64,000 bases of DNA from Streptococcus sanguinis. GTDB lineage: Bacteria; Bacillota; Bacilli; Lactobacillales; Streptococcaceae. The position numbers were made by a program, and so were the translations under genes. The stretch covers positions 1,302,001 to 1,366,000 of the forward strand of contig NZ_LS483364.1 in assembly GCF_900475275.1 (NCBI RefSeq). The letters are read 5' to 3'. Under the pieces are notes generated by a model. The model saw only the letters and a program-made list of their open reading frames with translations. It was not told where the DNA came from and did not search any database. Within the stretch, counting starts at the first letter, position 1. Every line of letters starts with the position of its first letter. Positions 42,999 through 53,276 of this stretch are shown one piece after another.

Positions 42999-45161
42999 TT
43001 ATTTTTTAATAAAATGCAACTGTCTGCTAAGATAATCTCCTTGCGGAAGATTCATAGTGATACCAGCATACATGAGTTCTGCACCTGAGTAAACTGCGCC
43101 ATTTCCCTGCAGCTCATAAAGCCCTTCTTCCTCTAAGTCTTTTAGTTTCAAGGTTGTTTCCATCGTTTCCACAACTGATAAGACTCGGACATAGGTTACA
43201 ATCGTTTGATCTTCATAGTTAAATTGAACTGCTGCTTCATTGGAGCCAACATCTGGATTGATTAGCCTATACTGACGCCCTAGCTGGACCACTGGCCGTA
43301 ATTCTTTATACAACTTCACCTGGTCAGCAATCGCAGCTTTCTCTTCATCTGATAGACTAGTCAAATCAAGCTCATACCCCAGATTTCCCATCATAGCCAC
43401 ATGACCCCGAGTTGCCAGCGGAGTAATTCGTCCCATCTGATGATTAGGCACTGCCGACACATGGGCACCCATTGAAATAGTCGGATAAAGATAAGAAGAC
43501 CCATATTGGATTGGCAAACGAGCTATGGCATCAGTATTGTCACTAGCCCAGACTTGAGGGAAATACCGCATCATACCAAGATCATTTCGTCCACCACCAC
43601 CTGAGCAGGACTCAAATAAAATATTCTCATATTTCTCTGTCAAATATCTTACAATTTCATAAAGCCCCAAGATATACTTATGTGACTGCATTTTGGTCGC
43701 CAGATAGTTAGTGCCATTCCCAAGATTGGTAATATTACGATTCATATCCCATTTTATGTAGTCAATATCGTGCTGACTCAACAGCTGATCCAGTGTTCCT
43801 TTGATATAGGCTACCACATCTGGATTAGCATAATCCAATACGAGTTGATTGCGAGAGTAGGTATGGTCCCGATCAGGCACTTGAATAGCCCAGTCTGGAT
43901 GTGCCCGATACAGCTGACTGTCTACGGAAATCATTTCTGGCTCAACCCATAAACCGAACTGCAATCCTCTGCTATGAACTTCTGCTATGAGCTCTGTCAA
44001 ACTGCCACCTAGCTTATCTTCATTGACAAACCAGTCACCCAGAGCCCGATTGTCATCAAAACGGTTACCAAACCAGCCATCATCAAGAACAAAGAGCTCA
44101 ATACCAACTTTCTGTGCCTCATCTGCTAACTCTAGCAACTTTTCTTTTTTGAAATCAAAGTAAGTTGCTTCCCAGTTATTGATTAAAATTGGCCGCTCTC
44201 GCTTCGCAAATGCTTTAGGAATGATATGCTCTTGAACAAAAGCTTGGCTCTCATGACTAAGACCAGTCAAACCCTGAGCCGAATAATTCAACAGAGCAAC
44301 AGGATTATAGAAAGTCTGCCCCGCTTCCAGTTTCCAAGCAAAGTTATCTTCACTGATACCGATACCTAGCCGAACTTCATTCAACTGATTTTGCTGAATC
44401 CAAGCTTCAAAGTTTCCGCTATAAAGGAGCTGAATTGCCCAAACTTGACCAGCCTCTTCCGTCGTTTCACTATCACAAAGGATAAGGCTCGGAGTCTGCG
44501 CGTGACCAGAAGCTCCTCGGTTGGAAGCTATTTTGAAAATCCCCTGTTCTAGCTTGTGACGACGAATTGTTTTCTCCCTAGCATAAGCTCCCTGTAAACT
44601 AATCACATCATAAGTCCCTGCTGGCAAATCTGCCATTAAGCTCAAGTTCTTATGTATGATTGCTGTCTCTCTACCGATATTTTCCAGCTTAGTAAAGGTT
44701 GCAATAGTATTGCTATCTTCAAAAGCTGTGTAATAAAGAGTGAGTCGTAAGTGAGCTACTGTATCCTCTAAAATAAAGGCCAGTGTTTCTGCATCTTCTG
44801 TACTGTGAGGGCTAGGCAGTCCTGGAACTTCCAAACCTCCCTTAATCAGCTGACTCTCAACAAACCGAAAATCTGTTACTTCATTATTAGCATGTTGGAC
44901 TTGCAGAGAAGGTTGCCGAAAGTCTCCTAAACCATGCTGACCCAAAACCTGCCGCTGGGTATCTAAGCTAAAACTTCGCTCATTCGACTTCGGATTACCA
45001 GAAAATGCATGATCTCGCTCAAATACTGTATTGGAAAAATGATAGGATTCGATTTTTCTGCCTAAGTGTTTAAGCAAAAGGTAGCCATCCCTTTCCTCAA
45101 TGATAAGACTGAAATTTTTTGTATTGATGTAGAATAGATGTTTGTCTATTTTGATAGCCAT
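42999..45161 (-). CDS. aga: Alpha-galactosidase (GH36)
   Basis: 720-residue cytoplasmic enzyme removing alpha-1,6-galactose from melibiose, raffinose and stachyose. The GH36 landmarks are [18 protein letters not shown] (nucleophile Asp472), [13 protein letters not shown] and the WASDNTD acid/base segment. The length is typical. It is the first gene of aga-msmEFG-gtfA-msmK and is divergent from msmR. Galactose from this reaction can feed galK-galT-galE encoded next to the same operon. Confidence 0.96.
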   Translation of the reverse strand: MAIKIDKHLFYINTKNFSLIIEERDGYLLLKHLGRKIESYHFSNTVFERDHAFSGNPKSNERSFSLDTQRQVLGQHGLGDFRQPSLQVQHANNEVTDFRFVESQLIKGGLEVPGLPSPHSTEDAETLAFILEDTVAHLRLTLYYTAFEDSNTIATFTKLENIGRETAIIHKNLSLMADLPAGTYDVISLQGAYAREKTIRRHKLEQGIFKIASNRGASGHAQTPSLILCDSETTEEAGQVWAIQLLYSGNFEAWIQQNQLNEVRLGIGISEDNFAWKLEAGQTFYNPVALLNYSAQGLTGLSHESQAFVQEHIIPKAFAKRERPILINNWEATYFDFKKEKLLELADEAQKVGIELFVLDDGWFGNRFDDNRALGDWFVNEDKLGGSLTELIAEVHSRGLQFGLWVEPEMISVDSQLYRAHPDWAIQVPDRDHTYSRNQLVLDYANPDVVAYIKGTLDQLLSQHDIDYIKWDMNRNITNLGNGTNYLATKMQSHKYILGLYEIVRYLTEKYENILFESCSGGGGRNDLGMMRYFPQVWASDNTDAIARLPIQYGSSYLYPTISMGAHVSAVPNHQMGRITPLATRGHVAMMGNLGYELDLTSLSDEEKAAIADQVKLYKELRPVVQLGRQYRLINPDVGSNEAAVQFNYEDQTIVTYVRVLSVVETMETTLKLKDLEEEGLYELQGNGAVYSGAELMYAGITMNLPQGDYLSRQLHFIKK

Positions 45162-45176
45162 TTCTGAACCTCCATA

Positions 45177-45210
45177 TTTACTAATATTTTACCTTATGAA
45201 ATCGCTTCCT
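45177..45210 (-). promoter_or_regulatory. aga/msm operon control region with cre-like site and TTTACTAA motif
   Basis: A cre-like AGGAAGCGATTTCA (minus strand, 45197-45210) lies just upstream of a possible -10 TAAAAT (45186-45191). TTTACTAA at 45177-45184 matches the half-site of the galK palindrome. No good -35 is seen, as expected for a promoter needing the AraC-type activator MsmR. Confidence 0.5.
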
Positions 45211-45235
45211 AAAATAGAATTATGTTAGGGAAATA

Positions 45236-45244
45236 TGGTAAAAT
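45236..45244 (+). promoter_or_regulatory. Extended -10 promoter of msmR
   Basis: TGGTAAAAT (TG plus TAAAAT) ends 19 bases before the msmR ATG (45264), leaving a short leader that contains GGAGG. Confidence 0.5.
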
Positions 45245-45263
45245 GTTAGGTAGGAGGCAAAAT

Positions 45264-46094
45264 ATGCTTGTTTTTTCAGAATACCAAACAGGAACAATTG
45301 ATCTCTCACTTAGCTTCTACGGTTATGAAGAGTGCACACCTAGCTACTCTTTTGGACCAGCTATTAGAGATACCTACGTTCTTCACTACATTACCAAAGG
45401 GAAAGGTCAATTTCATTACAAAGGAAAAATTGTCGATTTAAAAGCTGGAGATCTCTTTCTGCTCAAGCCAAATGAACTTACCTTTTATCAGGCTGACAAA
45501 GAAGAACCTTGGTCTTACTACTGGCTGGGAATGACTGGAGGTAGGGTTTATGACTACTTCAATCACTCTCAGATTGCCGAAGACTGCTACCTACTTGCTA
45601 ACCAGGAACGAAAAACAGATAGGATTGGGAAAATTGTTGAGAACTTGGTTTACTTCGCCGAGCAGACCAAATCTAACCAACTAGCTCAACTCCACATTAT
45701 GGGCCAACTTTATGAACTCATCTTTCACTTGGGCAGCGTTGCCTATAAGCCCCAAGCAAATACCCTATCTGCAAGCCAGCAACTCTATCTAGCCTGCAAG
45801 CAGATAATTGACACTCAATATCCCAATCCTAACCTCAGCATTCAAGCTATGGCAATTAAGTTGTCCGTTCATCGCAGCTATTTAACAACCATTTTCAAGG
45901 AGGAGCACCAAAGCTCACCTAAAGAATATCTGGAATATGTCCGAATGCATCGAGCTAAACAACTCCTCAAAAGCACCCGTGAGCCTGTCCAATTTATCGC
46001 CTATTCTGTAGGTTTCTCAGATCCCCTTTACTTTTCAAAGGCTTTTAAAAAATATTTTGGCTTTTCACCCAGTTCCTTTCGAGAACAAAGTTAA
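45264..46094 (+). CDS. msmR: AraC-family activator of the msm operon
   Basis: 276 residues. The N-terminal cupin-like sugar-sensing part (about 1-150) includes HYKGKIVDLKAGDLFLLKP. The C-terminal double helix-turn-helix (about 175-275) reads LSVHRSYLTTIFKEE and ends FSKAFKKYFGFSPSSFRE, the AraC signature. It is divergent from aga, the arrangement of MsmR in mutans and other streptococci, so it should activate aga-msmEFG-gtfA-msmK when raffinose or melibiose is present. I chose ATG 45264 because GGAGG lies 7 bases upstream; the longer frame from 45222 runs through the promoter. Confidence 0.93.
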   Translation: MLVFSEYQTGTIDLSLSFYGYEECTPSYSFGPAIRDTYVLHYITKGKGQFHYKGKIVDLKAGDLFLLKPNELTFYQADKEEPWSYYWLGMTGGRVYDYFNHSQIAEDCYLLANQERKTDRIGKIVENLVYFAEQTKSNQLAQLHIMGQLYELIFHLGSVAYKPQANTLSASQQLYLACKQIIDTQYPNPNLSIQAMAIKLSVHRSYLTTIFKEEHQSSPKEYLEYVRMHRAKQLLKSTREPVQFIAYSVGFSDPLYFSKAFKKYFGFSPSSFREQS

Positions 46095-46095
46095 G

Positions 46096-46141
46096 TTTTA
46101 CTAAACATATCTTTGTTATTTACTAATTTTTGAGTTATAAT
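46096..46141 (+). promoter_or_regulatory. Promoter of the galR-like gene with two TTTACTAA motifs
   Basis: TTGTTA (46113-46118) and TATAAT (46136-46141) are 17 bases apart. TTTTACTAAA (46096-46105) lies upstream and TTTACTAA (46119-46126) lies in the spacer. These match the halves of the galK palindrome, suggesting autorepression. Confidence 0.6.
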
Positions 46142-46156
46142 TTATGTAGACAGTAA

Positions 46157-47179
<1,023 letters not shown>

Positions 47180-47195
47180 GTTAGAAAGACCACCT

Positions 47196-48131
47196 ATGAA
47201 AACCTACGAAAAAATCTTTGACATCCTCAGCCAGACTGACGACTATGTCAACGGCGAAAAAATAGCCCAAGAATTGGGCATTTCGCGAACTTCTATTTGG
47301 AAAGCCATTCAAAAACTGGAGAAAAAAGGCATCCAAATCGAGTCAGTCAAAAACCGAGGCTATCGATTGACAGCGGGTGACTTACTGATTCCTGATTGGA
47401 TTGAAGCGCACTCACCTGTTCAGATCTCCTTTAATCCTGACTGCCAGTCCACTCAGATGGACGCCAAAGCTGGCATGGAGGCCGGACGCCCTGCCGACAC
47501 TCTCTATCTAGCCGCTGCCCAATCTGCTGGCCGTGGCCGTTTCGGTCGTGCCTTCTTCTGCCCCAGCCAGGGCGGCTTCTATATGTCTCTCCATCTCAAG
47601 CCCAACCTTCCCTTCGACCAGCTCCCCTCCTATACAATCTTGACCGCAGGAGCTATCTACAAGGCAGTAAAAAATCTAACCCTTATAGAGGTTGATATCA
47701 AGTGGGTCAATGACATTTACTATCGAAACAAGAAAATTTCCGGCATCCTGACCGAGGCCACAACTTCTATCGAGACAGGTCTCGTCACTGATGTTATCAT
47801 TGGTGTTGGCTTTAATTTTTTCATTAAAGAATTTCCAGCTGAGATTAAAGAAAAAGCTGGCTCCCTCTTTGAAGAGAAACCAGCCATTAGTCGCAATGAG
47901 CTCATTGCCGAGATTTGGAAATGCTTCTACGAAAGTGACCCAGAAGAGCTCATCTATCTCTACAAGCAGCGCTCCTTGGTGCTAGGACGACAAGTGACCT
48001 TTAGTCAAAAAGGCGTAGACTACCAAGGTTTGGCCAAGGATATCTCAGACAGCGGGCAACTTTTAGTCCAGCTGACAGATGGTCAGGAAATATGGCTCAA
48101 TAGCGGCGAAGTCTCGTTGACCAGTTGGTAA
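47196..48131 (+). CDS. birA: Biotin-[acetyl-CoA-carboxylase] ligase, bifunctional BirA type
   Basis: 311 residues. An N-terminal winged helix-turn-helix (GEKIAQELGISRTSIWKAI, about 18-60) precedes the ligase domain. That domain has AAAQSAGRGRFGRAFFCP (the GRGRxGR biotinyl-AMP loop), GGFYMSLHL and KWVNDIYYRNKKISGILTE. A C-terminal SH3-like domain follows. It joins biotin to the carrier subunit of acetyl-CoA carboxylase and may repress biotin genes. It follows the galR-like gene by 16 bases, so it may be read from the same promoter, though the functions are unrelated. Confidence 0.95.
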   Translation: MKTYEKIFDILSQTDDYVNGEKIAQELGISRTSIWKAIQKLEKKGIQIESVKNRGYRLTAGDLLIPDWIEAHSPVQISFNPDCQSTQMDAKAGMEAGRPADTLYLAAAQSAGRGRFGRAFFCPSQGGFYMSLHLKPNLPFDQLPSYTILTAGAIYKAVKNLTLIEVDIKWVNDIYYRNKKISGILTEATTSIETGLVTDVIIGVGFNFFIKEFPAEIKEKAGSLFEEKPAISRNELIAEIWKCFYESDPEELIYLYKQRSLVLGRQVTFSQKGVDYQGLAKDISDSGQLLVQLTDGQEIWLNSGEVSLTSW

Positions 48132-48150
48132 TCAAAAATTTCATTTCAAA

Positions 48151-48176
48151 AGGACTGAGTCTCATAGCTCAGTCCT
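48151..48176 (+). terminator. Terminator after birA
   Basis: AGGACTGAG and CTCAGTCCT form a perfect 9-base stem with an 8-base loop, followed by a short T-rich tract. It also faces the end of the minus-strand DUF3272 gene at 48184 and may serve both. Confidence 0.8.
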
Positions 48177-48183
48177 GTTTTCA

Positions 48184-48375
48184 TTATTTCGGTCCTAAAT
48201 GTTTATCGATTTCATCCACAATCCGCCCCATGACATAGGAAATCTGCAGATTGCGCAGCACTAAAACTGCCCAGAAAGCAGCCATAAAATAGCGCCCCGC
48301 CATGATAGATTCATTGAAAAAATAGGTTTCTAAGGCCGTAAAAACAGCCATCACAATAAATTGTCGTCTGTTCAT
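48184..48375 (-). CDS. Small membrane protein, DUF3272 family
   Basis: 63 residues with two hydrophobic stretches (FIVMAVFTALETYFF and FMAAFWAVLVLRN) and a charged C terminus (GRIVDEIDKHLGPK). This short family is found next to dnaX in streptococci, as here (38 bases after the dnaX stop). Function unknown. Confidence 0.75.
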   Translation of the reverse strand: MNRRQFIVMAVFTALETYFFNESIMAGRYFMAAFWAVLVLRNLQISYVMGRIVDEIDKHLGPK

Positions 48376-48413
48376 AGATTTATTATAACACGAAAACCTA
48401 GAAAAATCTTTTT

Positions 48414-50084
48414 TTAGTCCTCTTGAATGGTAATTTTTTCTGCTAAAAAGTCAAATCCCTCTGGAATCAGGCTTTCCTCTTCCTTCTCTTCAGCCTCCGC
48501 CTTGCCATTGCGGCTGCGAGCTGAAAAGTCCGCCCGAATCTTGGTCCACTCTTCCAAGGAAATAGCCAAAATCTCTGGTGAAAAGCCTGCTGCATTGCTG
48601 AGGATATTACCAAACATGGTATTGAGATTGTCCCGCTTCATGGTCTGCTCAGCGTTGAAATTAGACTCAAAAGCTAAGATAGCATGACTTTCATTGGCCG
48701 CTACCGGCTGCGATCCTGCCAGCAAGGCCTTATCAGCTCCAGCCAGACTTTCGATAATCTCACCCCAAGCATTCTGCAGCTTAGTCAGATTGCTGCGAGC
48801 CAGACTAGGATTCTCAACAGCCTCTTCTAGGATGGCATTGACCTTATTGCGGTCTGCTCGATATCCCTTAGACTTCTGCGGCCGAATATCCGAAGTTTTG
48901 ACAGCTGCTGCAGGTTTCCCATTGCCATTAGCCAGCTGCTGTTTAAGACTATCAATCTCTTGCCTCAGGCCCTTGAGCTCATCAGCTAGATTATCCGGAA
49001 TCGCTGCCGCTGCAGGATGGTTGCTGGTCTCTGCCAGTCGAATGGTCATCATTTCTGTATAAATCTTAGGCTGTAGGCTATTCTTGATGTCTGCCAAACT
49101 CTTAGTCGCCATATCTATCATGGCAAAGAGAGTGTCCTGCGGTGTCTTGAGATTTTCCAGAAAGAGCTCGCTGGCATGATGATTTTCCCCGCCAGTTTTG
49201 ACAATAATCAAGTCACGCAGATATTGCAGGAGGTCCGTCACAAAACGAGCCATATTTTTGCCGCTATCAAAAATCAGATTGAGATTATCCAAGGCTGCAA
49301 CAGCATCATGAGCAATCAAGGCTGCTACATAGGCATCCAAGGCTCCCAAGCTGATAGAGCCAGTGATTTCTTCAGCAATGTCTGTAGTCAAACGATTTTC
49401 CTGAGTTAAGCTAAGAGCCTGATCAAGGATAGATAGGGCATCCCGCATACCGCCCTCAGCTCGACGAGCAATAATCTGCACACCTTCTTGCTCAAAATCA
49501 ATACCTTCCTGCTCTAAAATCCACTCAATATGACCAATAATGTCCTGCGTCTTGATAGACTTAAACTCAAAACGCTGGACACGGGAAAGAATGGTCGCTG
49601 GAATCTTATGCAACTCTGTCGTCGCTAGGATAAAGACCACATTTTCCGTTGGCTCTTCCAAGGTCTTGAGCAAGGCGTTAAAAGCTCCAGTCGAGAGCAT
49701 ATGCACCTCGTCAATGATATAGACCTTGTGCTTGGCCAGACTAGGCGCATAGGTTGACTTGTCCCTAATGTCACGAATCTCATCTACTCCATTATTAGAA
49801 GCAGCGTCGATTTCGATGACATCTTCAAGGCTCCCCTCAGTAATAGCCTGGCAGATATAGCAGTCATTACAGGGCTCACCGTCCTTTTGATTCGGACAAT
49901 TCATAGCCTTGGCAAAAATCTTAGCAACACTAGTTTTCCCTGTTCCACGTGGACCAGAAAAGAGATAGGCATGGCTGATTTTTCCTTGCTCCACAGCCTG
50001 ACGCAGAGTGGTAGCTACTACTTGCTGCCCCACCAGCTGACCAAAGGTCTGACTGCGGTACTTTCGATATAAAGCTTGATACAT
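48414..50084 (-). CDS. dnaX: DNA polymerase III subunit gamma/tau
   Basis: 556-residue clamp-loader ATPase. Walker A GPRGTGKTS, the zinc module Cys residues in CPNQKDGEPCNDCYIC, Walker B IIDEVHML and sensor ATTELHKIPATILSR are intact. Domain III (about 215-370) and a long C-terminal tail follow. I see no A-rich slippery site like that of E. coli, so tau alone is probably made. Its ATG (50084) shares one base with the stop of the GAF-domain gene (TAATG), so the two are translationally coupled. Confidence 0.96.
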   Translation of the reverse strand: MYQALYRKYRSQTFGQLVGQQVVATTLRQAVEQGKISHAYLFSGPRGTGKTSVAKIFAKAMNCPNQKDGEPCNDCYICQAITEGSLEDVIEIDAASNNGVDEIRDIRDKSTYAPSLAKHKVYIIDEVHMLSTGAFNALLKTLEEPTENVVFILATTELHKIPATILSRVQRFEFKSIKTQDIIGHIEWILEQEGIDFEQEGVQIIARRAEGGMRDALSILDQALSLTQENRLTTDIAEEITGSISLGALDAYVAALIAHDAVAALDNLNLIFDSGKNMARFVTDLLQYLRDLIIVKTGGENHHASELFLENLKTPQDTLFAMIDMATKSLADIKNSLQPKIYTEMMTIRLAETSNHPAAAAIPDNLADELKGLRQEIDSLKQQLANGNGKPAAAVKTSDIRPQKSKGYRADRNKVNAILEEAVENPSLARSNLTKLQNAWGEIIESLAGADKALLAGSQPVAANESHAILAFESNFNAEQTMKRDNLNTMFGNILSNAAGFSPEILAISLEEWTKIRADFSARSRNGKAEAEEKEEESLIPEGFDFLAEKITIQED

Positions 50085-50581
50085 TAGGCTTTTTCTCCAA
50101 ACATTTCAAAATTCCAAGTCGTTTTTTCAAGCAAAATCTGAACAAACTTTTCCAGATATTCCTGATCTACCTTATCATAATCACCCGTCAAGGCTGAGTC
50201 CAAATCCAGTACTCCCAGAAGTCGACCGTCTTTTACCATGGGAACCACAATTTCGCTCTTAGCCCGGCTATCACAAGAGATATAATTGGCATGCTGGGTC
50301 ACATCATCTACGATAATCGTCTCTTTTTTCTCAGCAGATTCCCCACATACACCCTTACCTAAGGTAATATGGACACAGGAAACACCTCCCTGAAAAGGCC
50401 CCAAAATCAGCTCTTTCCCATCAAAAAGATAGAAACCTGCAAAAACAGAATTAGGAAGAGCTTGATTGAGCAGGGCGCTAGCATTGGAAAGATTGACCAA
50501 AGCATTGGTCTCACCCTCCAACAAAGCTTCCAGCTGTGCCAATAAAAGTTGATAATTTGAAATTTTTTCTTTTGTGTTCAT
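50084..50581 (-). CDS. GAF-domain free methionine-(R)-sulfoxide reductase
   Basis: 165-residue cytoplasmic GAF protein. It has [34 protein letters not shown] and [15 protein letters not shown], supplying the three Cys residues expected of fRMsr. It would reduce free methionine-R-sulfoxide with thioredoxin. ATG 50581 is chosen because the homologous N terminus ([23 protein letters not shown]) follows it closely. A TATAAT box lies only 7 bases upstream, leaving no room for a ribosome site. It precedes and overlaps dnaX. Confidence 0.85.
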   Translation of the reverse strand: MNTKEKISNYQLLLAQLEALLEGETNALVNLSNASALLNQALPNSVFAGFYLFDGKELILGPFQGGVSCVHITLGKGVCGESAEKKETIIVDDVTQHANYISCDSRAKSEIVVPMVKDGRLLGVLDLDSALTGDYDKVDQEYLEKFVQILLEKTTWNFEMFGEKA

Positions 50582-50588
50582 AGAGTCT

Positions 50589-50618
50589 ATTATATCAAAA
50601 AGCCGGTCTTTCAACCAA
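50589..50618 (-). promoter_or_regulatory. Promoter abutting the GAF-domain gene start (near-leaderless)
   Basis: TTGGTT (50613-50618), an 18-base spacer and TGATATAAT (-10 at 50589-50594) on the minus strand. Transcription would begin at or within a base or two of the ATG at 50581. The promoter overlaps the end of the hydrolase gene upstream. Confidence 0.55.
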
Positions 50619-51444
50619 GCTTTTCTTTAATTTTGTTATCCAAAAATTCATCAATCAGTCTATTTACAATATCGGGTTGGTCGGTATTAGAATTATGTCC
50701 CGCCTTATCAATCCATTGAACAGACTTCCCAGTATTTTTTTCATAGGCTTTCAAATATCGTATACAAGACCCTGCACGATCTTCTTTTCCACATATAACC
50801 AATTGTGGACATTTTACTTCATAAGAAAGCTTCTTCTCTACTGCTTCTGAAAATATCTTATATCCGTATCCCGCAAGACGAGCATACCTTTCTTGATCGC
50901 CATCATAAACCATCATCATATCATACATCAGTTTTCTTCCATAGTCTGTTGTTGATACGCTTTTAGGGCCTGATTTCAAAAGAAATTTCCATGGATAGAT
51001 TCTATAAATTGCCTCCATATTTTTTAAGAGCCACAATTCCATAGCTGTATAATACTTCCTTTGAAGGGATGGTGAATCAATCGTAACAAGACCTTTTAAT
51101 TTCTCAGGAAAAAGTTGAGCATAAACCTGTCCTACATATCCTCCCATTGACTGACCAATTACTATTGGATTTTCTATTCTCTCTTTGATAAATATTTCAT
51201 CCAGCCAAGTTGCTAAATCAAATAAAGTAAAATCGAGACGAAATGGATAAGATGAAGCTTGTCCAGGTGCGTCCCAAACCAAGGCTCTATATGTATCTTT
51301 AAAATATTCTATTTGTTTTTCAAATAACCTATGATCAGCAGTTAGCCCAGGTAAAAAGACAAGAGCACTTTGGTATGATTTAACAGCATCATTTGTCCAA
51401 TAATGAATTATTCCACTTGGTGTTTCATATATTCTTTCAATCAA
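50611..51444 (-). CDS. Alpha/beta hydrolase
   Basis: 277 residues. The nucleophile elbow GQSMGGYVG, an acid in [10 protein letters not shown] and His in KAGHNSNTD give a complete triad in the usual order. [14 protein letters not shown] near the N terminus supplies the oxyanion loop. Substrate unknown; no signal peptide. The region is more AT-rich than its neighbours, a weak hint of different origin. It stands between the S51 peptidase and GAF-domain genes. Confidence 0.82.
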   Translation of the reverse strand: MIERIYETPSGIIHYWTNDAVKSYQSALVFLPGLTADHRLFEKQIEYFKDTYRALVWDAPGQASSYPFRLDFTLFDLATWLDEIFIKERIENPIVIGQSMGGYVGQVYAQLFPEKLKGLVTIDSPSLQRKYYTAMELWLLKNMEAIYRIYPWKFLLKSGPKSVSTTDYGRKLMYDMMMVYDGDQERYARLAGYGYKIFSEAVEKKLSYEVKCPQLVICGKEDRAGSCIRYLKAYEKNTGKSVQWIDKAGHNSNTDQPDIVNRLIDEFLDNKIKEKLG

Positions 51445-51548
51445 AGTTCAACACTCACATTCTAATTTGTTTAATCTAGTTTATCGCAATTGCACTCATT
51501 TCTCTTATTAGAGTTTCTCAAGTAGGACAACTAGAACATATATTCTGC

Positions 51549-52172
51549 TTACTTATCCTCCTCCAAAACCTTCACTTCTTCACCCTCCACAAGCACAGCT
51601 TGGCGATTATTGAGGGGAAGCAGATTCAGCTGGTCGCTATATGTATCCAGAGTGTCCTGGGCACTTTCAACAAAAGGTTCTTCGCCAACATGAGGAAGAA
51701 CATAAAAATCCACCTCGTTTAGTGCCCCTGTATCGTGCAGTTCTGCTGCAACTCCTTTATCGTCCATGAGCTTATTGTAATCAATGTCCTTGGCTGTGAT
51801 GATAGCACCAGCAGATTCGCCCACATAAACCATGCCATCCGCAATCTGTTCTTTTATCAAGGACAGAAGCTGCTTTTTCTTTAGTTCTTGCAGAAGGTAA
51901 AAAGTATTGCCGCCAGAGACATAGAGGAGTTTGCTTTGGAAAATTTTGGCCTGAGCTGTCTCTCTATCACAAGCTGAAATATCTAAAATTTCTACTTGAA
52001 ATCCCAAATCTGCAAATGTCTGCAGGGCTTCGTCAATATAACCTCTGTACTCTTCTACATTTCCAGCCGTCGGAATAAAAAGCACATGTTTGCCCAATTG
52101 CTTTTCAGATGCATATTGTCTGAACAAGTTCTTGACTCCCGCAAAATATGAACATAAAAATAATTGTTTCAT
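51549..52172 (-). CDS. Peptidase E-like protein (S51 family)
   Basis: 207 residues of the class-I glutamine-amidotransferase-like fold. The nucleophile strand reads YVGESAGAIIT, and YVSGGNTFYLLQELKK is the typical segment before it. FYVLPHVGEEPF follows. Classical peptidase E cleaves Asp-X dipeptides; this group includes divergent members, so the substrate is uncertain. The gene lies just after the methyltransferase remnant and has AGGAGG before ATG 52172. Confidence 0.83.
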   Translation of the reverse strand: MKQLFLCSYFAGVKNLFRQYASEKQLGKHVLFIPTAGNVEEYRGYIDEALQTFADLGFQVEILDISACDRETAQAKIFQSKLLYVSGGNTFYLLQELKKKQLLSLIKEQIADGMVYVGESAGAIITAKDIDYNKLMDDKGVAAELHDTGALNEVDFYVLPHVGEEPFVESAQDTLDTYSDQLNLLPLNNRQAVLVEGEEVKVLEEDK

Positions 52173-52183
52173 AGGATACCTCC

Positions 52184-52502
52184 TTATTTTTTAACGATCT
52201 TATAAAGAATCCATTGATCCTTTCTTTGACTATCGATGAGATGCAGGTCCAAATCTGTCAAATAGTTTTCCAGTTTTTCTTGCTTTGTAAAGTCTGGTTG
52301 GTAATAAGCTAATTTGCTCCATTCACATGCCAGTAAGATGATTCCATCTGGCTTAAGTATCCGCTTAAGTTCTAGGAACGCTTGAGTTAGATTTGACCAA
52401 TGAAAATGAGTCTGAAAGGCTGTAATCAAATCAAATTCTTTGATTGGTACATTAAGTAAAGAAAAGCAAAAATAATCAGAAGACCAATCATTGCTATATA
52501 AA
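52184..52502 (-). pseudogene. Remnant of a SAM-dependent methyltransferase (C-terminal part)
   Basis: About 100 residues including FDLITAFQTHFHW, AFLELKRILKPDGIILLACE and a closing WILYKIVKK. This is the post-SAM half of a class I methyltransferase. The glycine-rich SAM-binding half is absent: upstream the frame runs into the GrpB gene in the wrong phase. It therefore looks like a 5'-truncated gene joined to the frameshifted grpB. Confidence 0.6.
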
Positions 52503-53083
52503 TCATCTGTCTTCCCCCTCATATCTTCTGCCATAAAGCCTTTTAGCTTCCTTGGTATATTTCTTGATAAAATCCGTCTTGGAGTTTGTATAGGCATCCC
52601 GATTGTGCTCATACTGTTTCCACAAAGACAGTTTGAGCTGTTCATAGTCCTTAGCTACAGCAGGGTGCTCCTGTAAATAGTCTCTAAAGTAAAGTTCATC
52701 ATGATCGCCTTCATAGCGCAAACGCAGATGGAAAACCCGCTCCGCAAAACCGCTCTGTGTGTAGCCTTTATTAAATGACATCCGCCCTTGCTTTCTGACA
52801 TGAGGAGATAACCATTTTGCAGCAGCAAGTCTCTCATTACCACCATATCTGTTTCTTTGGGAATTTCCAATAAGATATCCACTATTGGCTTGGCCCAAAT
52901 GGTCTCTACCGATGTTGAGCCAATATGGCTAAGACGAACAATCTGATGTTCTGGCAAAAAACTCAAAAGCCGAAGCCGTTCCGCCTCATACCAATCTTTC
53001 CACGCTGCCTGATGCTCTCTCAGAAAAATCGGAAAAAGCTGCCATAGCTCTTCGAGTGACATTTCCTCTAAAGATGGACTCAT
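52503..53083 (-). pseudogene. GrpB-family (UPF0157) nucleotidyltransferase-like gene, frameshifted
   Basis: The first part, from ATG 53083 behind AAGGAGG, encodes HIGSTSVETIWAKPIVDILL and NGYLLMSE. The second part is in another frame and encodes GRMSFNKGYTQSGFAERVF, RYEGDHDELYFRDYL and LKLSLWKQYEHNRDAYT. Both halves belong to one GrpB protein of about 190 residues. The switch occurs at an A-run (T-run on the plus strand at 52792-52794), and restoring one A would rejoin the halves as SEKQGRMSF. The cause is either a real one-base deletion or a sequencing error. Confidence 0.8.
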
Positions 53084-53212
53084 AAGCACCTCCTTAGGTA
53101 ATTTATACAAGCGTTTTCTCTAGTTATGATTATAGGAAAAATACGCATCCTAGTCAAACCTCGCACTTATTGAACAGATATTTATTTTTGTAATATTTTT
53201 GAAAAGTTTTAG

Positions 53213-53241
53213 TTGTCAAACAATCTATTTTTTAGTAGAAT
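53213..53241 (+). promoter_or_regulatory. Promoter of the secreted nuclease gene
   Basis: TTGTCA (53213-53218) and TAGAAT (53236-53241) are 17 bases apart, 35 bases before the nuclease ATG. AAAAGGAG is the ribosome site. Confidence 0.65.
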
Positions 53242-53276
53242 GATGTCGGAGATATATTATTTAAAAGGAGTTCTTT

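Noticed and set aside
48414..50084. Programmed frameshift in dnaX giving a short gamma form
   Set aside because: No A-AAA-AAG-type slippery sequence with a following hairpin was seen at the expected position.
52184..52645. A 153-codon open frame as an intact methyltransferase
   Set aside because: Its first ~45 codons lie within the GrpB gene in the wrong phase, and the SAM-binding half is missing, so only the later part is kept as a remnant.
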